The notes below the pieces were generated by a model that had not been told where the DNA came from, did no database searches, and was given only the letters and a program-made list of their open reading frames with translations. Positions 40,382 through 45,379 of a stretch of DNA of 45,379 nt are shown here, piece after piece. The stretch's first letter is position 1; every line of letters begins with the position of its first letter. Made by a program: the position numbers and the translations under genes. The stretch lies in the NCBI GenBank assembly GCA_035576205.1, contig DATLWR010000084.1, positions 1 to 45,379 of the forward strand, in the 5' to 3' direction. The stretch is from DATLWR01 sp035576205 (GTDB taxonomy: Bacteria > Pseudomonadota > Zetaproteobacteria > Mariprofundales > Mariprofundaceae).

Positions 40382-41643
40382 AGGCGGTCCCCGGGGCGTA
40401 AAGTCGCATCGGTCGACATCTCATTGGAGCGTGCGATGGCCTGTGGCGTGGTGCCGAAGCGTTCGGCGATTTTCCAGAGCGAGTCGCCGCTACGCACCTT
40501 GTACTGGATGCGCCGGCCTTGCGACAGCAGCGGATTCGGTGTGGCGATAGCCTGGGCGAGAGCATTGGCCGGAACCTTCAGGGGCTGGCCGACGTGCAGT
40601 ACCTTCGAAATACCCGGATTCAGGCGTCTCAGATAGGCCACGTCAATGTGGTGGCGTCGGGCGATCGTCCACAGCGAGTCGCCATCCCGTACCGTGGTGC
40701 TGACAAACTGCGGGCCACATGTCTCCTGGGCGGAAATCACCGATGCGGCCTTGTCATCCGGGACATGGATGGTGACCGGTTCATTGAGGTACTGGGCGTG
40801 ATTGAGGCCGGGATTGAAGCGGAAAAACTCCTCGACACCGAGGTCGCTGACGCTGGCCAGCTGCTTCAGGTCAATGGGGGACTCGACCGTGATTGCCCGG
40901 GTTGGCAATGGATCGGGAAAGCAGAGCACACCCATGTGCAACAGTGCCGCCAGTCCGATGATGTCGCGGACATAGTCGCGCGTCACCGCCGGCACGGGCA
41001 TCTGGTCGAGACCGTCGGCCGGCTGCCAGGGCGTTTTCTGCAGGCGCCTGGCTACAGCGTTCGGACCGTAATTGTAGGCAGCAAGCGCCAGCGGCCAGTT
41101 GCCGAAGCGATCGTGCAGCGACTGCAGGTAGCGGACGGCCGCCTCGGAGCTGGACTCCACGTGACGCCGGCCATCGATGTCGGAGGATTTCCGGATCCCC
41201 AGGAAATGGGCGGTTGTCGGCATCAGTTGCCACAGTCCCATGGCGCCGGCATGGGAGAGCGCATACGGGTTGTAACCCGATTCGACGATCGGAACCGCTT
41301 CGAGGGACTGAGGGGCCTGCAATTGCGCCAGTTCGGCCAGCATGCGATAGCGGACATAGCGGGACTTGCCGGAAATATACGGCCAGTATTTCAGGTAGTT
41401 CTGTTTGGCCTGCGCCTGGGCCTTGGCAAGGTCGTCCGGCAACAGACCGTCCAGCAACGGGTCGGGCTGGTTGATTCGCAGGGACTGTTGTTCTGTTCCG
41501 TTCCCGAGGCTGGCTGTTTGCGAGGAGTCCTTCGCGGCAGGCTTGTCGCTTTCGGTTTGTTTCACGACAGGCGCACAGCCGGCTGCAAGCATCAGCGCGC
41601 AGAGATAGGCGGTCATCCGACCTGTCGGGGTGCCGAAAACCAT
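40351..41643 (-). CDS. mltD: Membrane-bound lytic murein transglycosylase D-like, with LysM repeats
   Basis: Lytic transglycosylase (430 aa) that cuts peptidoglycan glycan strands. A lipoprotein-like N-terminus ends LAAGC (Cys23). The SLT domain carries catalytic Glu121 in PIVESGYNPYALSHAGAMG followed by LWQLMP, and AAYNYGPNAV. C-terminal LysM repeats: a weak one (SVSDLGVEEFFRFNPGLN), then TVRDGDSLWTIARRHHIDVA and KVRSGDSLWKIAERFGTTPQ. ATG 41643 with TAGGAT upstream is preferred over TTG 41649. It is divergent from the PilB-like gene and overlaps the binding-protein gene downstream. Confidence 0.93.
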   Translation of the reverse strand: MVFGTPTGRMTAYLCALMLAAGCAPVVKQTESDKPAAKDSSQTASLGNGTEQQSLRINQPDPLLDGLLPDDLAKAQAQAKQNYLKYWPYISGKSRYVRYRMLAELAQLQAPQSLEAVPIVESGYNPYALSHAGAMGLWQLMPTTAHFLGIRKSSDIDGRRHVESSSEAAVRYLQSLHDRFGNWPLALAAYNYGPNAVARRLQKTPWQPADGLDQMPVPAVTRDYVRDIIGLAALLHMGVLCFPDPLPTRAITVESPIDLKQLASVSDLGVEEFFRFNPGLNHAQYLNEPVTIHVPDDKAASVISAQETCGPQFVSTTVRDGDSLWTIARRHHIDVAYLRRLNPGISKVLHVGQPLKVPANALAQAIATPNPLLSQGRRIQYKVRSGDSLWKIAERFGTTPQAIARSNEMSTDATLRPGDRLWILARIRPI

Positions 41644-41703
41644 GCGCAAATCCTAGCGGGCAGCCCGCGACGGTAAAGAGTTTCCTTGTATTGCATGGAA
41701 ATC

Positions 41704-41731
41704 TTGCCTTTTTTCTCGCCAGACCTATCGT
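41704..41731 (+). promoter_or_regulatory. Possible promoter of the motor-receiver/cheW/MCP operon
   Basis: TTGCCT (41704-41709) and TATCGT (41726-41731) are 16 bases apart, each 4 of 6 to consensus. It lies between divergent mltD and the ATPase gene, 38 bases before the start codon. Confidence 0.35.
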
Positions 41732-41768
41732 TCATACGAGTAGATTTTCCCGGGGGGCAATCGACAGG

Positions 41769-43979
41769 ATGTTACTGAAACAGCAGCGGGAGCTGGTCCA
41801 GACAGGGGTCGTCACCGAGGCGCAGCTGTCGGAGGCGCTGGAGTCCCCGGAGGCCAAGAAATCCGGCCTGTTATTTGCCCTGCTGCAAACGCCCGGTGTC
41901 GATGAGAAGGTGCTGCTGCAGACATTGGCCCGGACCTACAAGGTTCCTTACCTCGACCTGAGCAATTTCAAACCCGATCCGAAACTGCTGGATGTTTGTT
42001 CCGAAGCGCTCTGTCTCGAGTACGGTTTTGTGCCGATCGATTCGCATGACGGCAATCTGGTGATCGCGATGGGCGATCCGCTCAACTACACCGCACTGGA
42101 TGCCCTGCGTTTCAAGCTTGGCCGCCAAATCCGCCCGATCTTCGCCCGCCCCGACCTGATCCAGCGCAAGGTCAGGGAATATTACCAGGGGGAGGAGAGC
42201 TTCGATGCCGCCATGAGCGAGCTGGAAGGTGGCGGTGGTGGCTTCGATGTGGAAGCGGTCAGCCATGAACAGGAAACGGCCAACCTGGATGAGTTGCGGA
42301 AAGGGGCCGAGGACTCGCCCATCATCAAGCTGGTCAACGGTGTGGTCGTCAAGGCCCTCAAGAGCGGCAGTTCCGATATCCATATCGAGCCGGGCGAACA
42401 GCACAGTGTCGTCCGTCTGCGCGTCGATGGCCGTCTCAGGCCGTCGCTGAAATTCCCCAGCAATGTCCATTCGCTGGTTGCCTCGCGCATCAAGATCATG
42501 GCGAAGCTCGATATCTCCAATACGCGCACACCGCAGGACGGGCGCGCCAGGGTGCGCATGTGGGACAAGAACTACGACATGCGTATCTCCACGCTGCCGG
42601 CGATGTACGGCGAAAAGGTGGTGATCCGCATCCTCGACAAGAGTGGCCTGTCGCTGAAGCTCGAGGCTCTGGGTTTCGAGAAAACGGCCGATGCACGGGT
42701 CCGTGAATGCATTACCCGGCCGACGGGCGCCGTGCTGGTCACCGGGCCGACTGGCAGCGGCAAGACCACGACGCTCTATTCGTTCCTGCACCATATCAAT
42801 GATCCGGAAACCAACATGATCACCGTGGAGGATCCGGTCGAGTTCCAGATCAAGGGCATCAACCAGGTGCAGATCAATCCCAAGGCCGGTATGACCTTCG
42901 CCGCCGCGCTGCGTTCGATCCTGCGCCAGGATCCGGATGTCGTGATGGTCGGCGAAATTCGCGACGAGGAGACGGCGGAGATCGCCCTGCACGCCGCGCA
43001 GACCGGCCATCTGGTGCTTTCCACACTGCATACCAACGATGCGCCGTCGACGGTGACGCGCCTGCGTGAGATGGGGATCGATTCGACGCTCTTGGCCTCG
43101 TCGCTGAATCTGATCGTCGCCCAGCGGCTGGTGCGCCGTTTGTGTCCGTCCTGCAAGGTGGAGGACGAACTCGATGCGGAGACCATCGAGCGCTTCGATG
43201 TCCCCGAGGGCGTGACGCTCTACAAGCCGAAGGGGTGCGAGCGTTGCATGAATGTCGGCTACCGTGGGCGTATCGGCGTGCATGAGGTACTCTATATCAA
43301 CGACCGTTTGCGGGAGATGGTCGCGCGCAGCGTATCCGACCGCGATCTGCTGCTGGCAGCCCGCGAGGAGGGGATGTTCACGCTGTTCGAGGATGGCTTC
43401 GCCAAGGCACTGAAGGGTCTGACCAGTCTGAAGGAGGTGCTGCGCATGGCGACACCTCCTGAGGATTTTCATTTGCGCGACCGGCTGGACGAGGAGGGGA
43501 ACCTGCTATCGCTCGGTGGTTCCTTGCGTCGCCGTGAGCAGGAGCGGCGACAGGTCAGCCAGTCGACCGGTGAAAGGACCATTCTGGTCGTGGATGATTC
43601 GAGCAGTGTGCGACAAGTGGTGAAGTTCGTGCTGGCTGCGGAGGGCTTCCAGATCCTGCAGGCCGAGGACGGCCAGCAGGCCTGGGACATGATCCAGCGT
43701 ACCAAACCGGATATGGTGATCTCCGATTTCGACATGCCGAACATGTCGGGCCCCGAGCTGATCCAGCGTATCCGGCAGCAGGGGGCGTTCAACGATATGC
43801 CGGTGATGTTGCTGACCTCGCATAAGGAAGAGGAAGCCGAGGTACTTGGACTTGAAACCGGCGCGGATGATTATATCGGAAAACCGGTCGAACCATTGAA
43901 ACTGCAGGCCAGAGTGAAGAAGATGCTGGCAATGTACGATCGGATTCGCGTCGCTTCACAGGGGGATTTGAATGGCTGA
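41769..43979 (+). CDS. pilB: PilB/GspE-type secretion ATPase fused to a CheY-like receiver domain
   Basis: A 736-aa protein joining two modules. Residues 1-160: MshEN/GspE N-terminal domain. About 180-560: PilB/GspE motor with SSDIHIEP, Walker A GPTGSGKTT (326-334), Walker B VVMVGEIRDEET, His box TGHLVLSTLHTNDA, and the tetracysteine zinc site (Cys459/462 and 490/493). About 600-725: receiver domain with acid pair Asp609/610, phosphoacceptor Asp653 (VISDFDMPNMSG), Thr683 and Lys705, all intact. Motors of this group normally end after the ATPase core. It leads an operon with cheW (8-base overlap) and an MCP, the place held by pilG/pilH in Pil-Chp clusters. The start is ATG 41769; the ribosome-binding site is weak. 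Confidence 0.9.
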   Translation: MLLKQQRELVQTGVVTEAQLSEALESPEAKKSGLLFALLQTPGVDEKVLLQTLARTYKVPYLDLSNFKPDPKLLDVCSEALCLEYGFVPIDSHDGNLVIAMGDPLNYTALDALRFKLGRQIRPIFARPDLIQRKVREYYQGEESFDAAMSELEGGGGGFDVEAVSHEQETANLDELRKGAEDSPIIKLVNGVVVKALKSGSSDIHIEPGEQHSVVRLRVDGRLRPSLKFPSNVHSLVASRIKIMAKLDISNTRTPQDGRARVRMWDKNYDMRISTLPAMYGEKVVIRILDKSGLSLKLEALGFEKTADARVRECITRPTGAVLVTGPTGSGKTTTLYSFLHHINDPETNMITVEDPVEFQIKGINQVQINPKAGMTFAAALRSILRQDPDVVMVGEIRDEETAEIALHAAQTGHLVLSTLHTNDAPSTVTRLREMGIDSTLLASSLNLIVAQRLVRRLCPSCKVEDELDAETIERFDVPEGVTLYKPKGCERCMNVGYRGRIGVHEVLYINDRLREMVARSVSDRDLLLAAREEGMFTLFEDGFAKALKGLTSLKEVLRMATPPEDFHLRDRLDEEGNLLSLGGSLRRREQERRQVSQSTGERTILVVDDSSSVRQVVKFVLAAEGFQILQAEDGQQAWDMIQRTKPDMVISDFDMPNMSGPELIQRIRQQGAFNDMPVMLLTSHKEEEAEVLGLETGADDYIGKPVEPLKLQARVKKMLAMYDRIRVASQGDLNG

Positions 43980-44490
43980 AGAAACCCGCAGCGCCAACGA
44001 AAACGCCGCTGTTGCCACGCCGGAAGAGATCAAAGGCGATATTGCGCAGGAACTTGCGGCAAGGCTCGAGGATGTGTTGCTGACGGACATCGGCGGCAAG
44101 GAACTGCTTGTCAGGGTGGCGGAAACACGCGAGGTGATCCGCCCCCTGCCGCTGACGCCGGTGCCAATGGGGCCCGATCATCTGCTTGGATTGGCCAACG
44201 TGCGCGGCCAGATCGTGTGCGTCATCGATCCCGGCAAGATCAGCAGCCTGCCGGACGTGAATCGCGAGATCACGCCACAAACCCGGTTTGTGGTGCTTCG
44301 GCATCCGCGCATGCACGTCGGCATCTGGGTCGATGCGGTCAGGGCTATCTATCAGGTGCGCAGCGATGATCTGCCGCAGCCGGCGGCAAGGGAAAGCGGG
44401 GCGGCACGGACCAAGGATTACAGCAGCGGCACACTCGAGGTGGGAGGGCGCTCCTACGAGGTGCTGGATTGCTCGGTGATTTTCCATTGA
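43972..44490 (+). CDS. cheW: CheW-like chemotaxis scaffold protein (PilI-like)
   Basis: A 172-aa CheW-domain protein that would link a chemoreceptor to a CheA/ChpA kinase. The CheW fold is visible from VAETREVIRPLPLTPVPMGP, HLLGLANVRGQIVCVIDPGK, TRFVVLRHPRMHVGIWVDAV and SYEVLDCSVIF. The N-terminal 40 residues are a Glu/Ala-rich extension. GGGGGA precedes the ATG, which overlaps the motor-receiver stop by eight bases. Position before an MCP gene matches pilI-pilJ of Pil-Chp systems. Confidence 0.88.
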   Translation: MAEETRSANENAAVATPEEIKGDIAQELAARLEDVLLTDIGGKELLVRVAETREVIRPLPLTPVPMGPDHLLGLANVRGQIVCVIDPGKISSLPDVNREITPQTRFVVLRHPRMHVGIWVDAVRAIYQVRSDDLPQPAARESGAARTKDYSSGTLEVGGRSYEVLDCSVIFH

Positions 44491-44580
44491 GCGGCAGCCG
44501 TATGCTGCTTGCATTGCGCAAGAGCAGCGGACAATATTTTGATCGATCGGCAGTGACGGTCGTAAAGGGGAGAAAAGACA

Positions 44581-45379
44581 ATGGCAGAAGCAGCAAAGGG
44601 TAGTGTCCAAAAGAAGAAGAGATCGCTGAGGCAACAATCCAACCGGAACATGCTGCTTTCGGTGCTGCTCTTCGCGGTTCTTGTCTCGACCGTCTTTTTC
44701 GCTTTCCAGCAGACCAAGGCGGGCATGCAATCGCTGAGCGGGCTGTACGGCGACCAGCTGCGGCTCGAACAGTTCAAGGCTTCTCTCCCCAACCTGTTGT
44801 TGCCGTTGAACGATTACACCATGACCGGCAACAGCCAGGATGTTCCGAAACTGAAGAGCGCAGCCGATGAGTTTCAGACGCTGTATACCGGTGTGGACGC
44901 GCTGCCCAGCCTTTCCGCCGACGACAAGAAACTGCTGACGCAGGTGTTCGGCCTGATGCGTGAGGTGATCACGATCTCGGATGATATCGTCAGCGGCAAG
45001 ATTCCCAGCGGGCAGGCCAACAACGTTGCCGTTGTGGCACAGAACCTGGTGTTTGTGGCACAGCAAAAGCTAAGTACCGTGGCCGAGCATCTGAACAGCT
45101 CGCTGAAGAGCGATACCGAGACAAAACGCGAACAGGTCGACCAGCAGTCCTACCTGATTCTCGGCATTATCGTCTTTCTCGTCATTCTGCTGGCCTTCCT
45201 CAGCCGCAGCCTGGTGAAAAACTTGACGCAGACCATTACCGATGTGGCCCGCAATGTGACCCAGACCTCCGCGGAGATCCTGCAGGCCGTGGACCAGCAG
45301 GCGAATGCTGCGGATACCCAGTCGAAGTCGGTGGAGCAGATCGCCATCGAACTGCGTCAGATGTCCGACGCATCGCGGA
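44581..45379 (+). CDS. Methyl-accepting chemotaxis protein, PilJ-like by context (3' end off the window)
   Basis: The 5' 266 codons of a transducer gene, running off the window edge without a stop. The ATG follows AAAGGGGAG by 8-9 bases. A basic N-terminus leads into a membrane helix (NMLLSVLLFAVLVSTVFFAF, about 23-42), a periplasmic helical domain of about 150 residues with polar, helix-bundle character, and a second membrane helix (YLILGIIVFLVILLAFL, about 191-207). Heptad-rich signalling sequence then begins (TQTSAEILQAVDQQANAADT). The kinase-control tip is not in the window. Gene order after motor-receiver and CheW suggests the pilus chemoreceptor. Confidence 0.87.
   Translation, partial: MAEAAKGSVQKKKRSLRQQSNRNMLLSVLLFAVLVSTVFFAFQQTKAGMQSLSGLYGDQLRLEQFKASLPNLLLPLNDYTMTGNSQDVPKLKSAADEFQTLYTGVDALPSLSADDKKLLTQVFGLMREVITISDDIVSGKIPSGQANNVAVVAQNLVFVAQQKLSTVAEHLNSSLKSDTETKREQVDQQSYLILGIIVFLVILLAFLSRSLVKNLTQTITDVARNVTQTSAEILQAVDQQANAADTQSKSVEQIAIELRQMSDASR

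Noticed and set aside
41680..41768. Sigma54 or sigma28 promoter before the motor-receiver gene
   Set aside because: GG and GC pairs have the wrong spacing for -24/-12, and no sigma28 -10 box follows TAAAG.
1..45379. CRISPR arrays, IS elements, phage genes, tRNA or rRNA genes
   Set aside because: No direct-repeat/spacer array, transposase, integrase, terminal repeat or tRNA-like fold was seen while reading; a dedicated scan (e.g. tRNAscan, CRISPR finder) was not possible.

Overview
The window is about 45.4 kb of gene-dense, GC-rich DNA from a Gram-negative proteobacterium. It encodes the BamA/Skp outer-membrane machinery, lipid A synthesis (LpxA, LpxB, LpxD and LpxI), OprB-type and other outer-membrane barrels, lipoproteins, and type IV pilus motors with chemotaxis-type signalling. 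Use of LpxI rather than LpxH, three PilT-type motors and the gene order would suit a lineage such as Zetaproteobacteria or an early-branching gamma/acidithiobacillus-type group, but that placement is a guess; no rRNA or strongly lineage-specific marker is visible. No IS element, phage gene, CRISPR array, tRNA or rRNA was seen, so this reads as chromosomal core plus a modest accessory section.

Layout. (1) 1-359: non-coding leader. (2) 360-14562, + strand: one nearly gapless run rpsB-tsf-pyrH-frr-uppS-cdsA-dxr-rseP-bamA-skp-lpxD-fabZ-lpxA-lpxI-lpxB, joining translation, isoprenoid and phospholipid precursors, envelope proteolysis, outer-membrane protein assembly and lipid A. (3) 14585-22809, + strand: a good sigma70 promoter, then DUF177-rpmF-plsX-fabH-fabD-fabG-acpP-fabF (type II fatty acid synthesis), a strong terminator, then a pabB-type gene and a PlsC-type acyltransferase. 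(4) 22821-27240, - strand: apbE lipoprotein, pilT, pilU and a third PilT/PilU-like ATPase. (5) 27281-30735, + strand: erpA under a likely IscR-type operator, a YadG/YadH-type ABC exporter, aroK and rlmE. (6) 30732-33000, - strand: OppB/OppC-type permeases and tadA. (7) 33133-38684, + strand: two small secreted proteins of unknown role, an OprB-type porin, then a small His/Cys protein, an outer-membrane barrel with a His-rich motif, a ZnuA-like binding protein and a ZnuB-like permease. No ATPase gene accompanies the last two. (8) 38699-41643, - strand: mltD and an overlapping family-5 peptide-binding lipoprotein. (9) 41769-end, + strand: a PilB/GspE-type ATPase fused to a CheY-like receiver domain, CheW, and a methyl-accepting chemotaxis protein cut by the window edge.

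How the genes work together. Regions 2 and 3 form a supply line: PlsX, FabHDGF, AcpP and FabZ make the acyl-ACPs used by LpxA/LpxD and by phospholipid synthesis (CdsA), while BamA, Skp and RseP assemble and monitor the outer membrane. Regions 4 and 9 together hold pilus retraction motors and a probable extension motor wired to chemosensory signalling. Region 7 looks like a metal-acquisition locus spanning both membranes. The most novel-looking items are the motor-receiver fusion in front of CheW/MCP, the ATPase-less metal uptake cluster, the intrinsic terminator lying inside the 5' coding part of pabB, and the IscR-type site at erpA.
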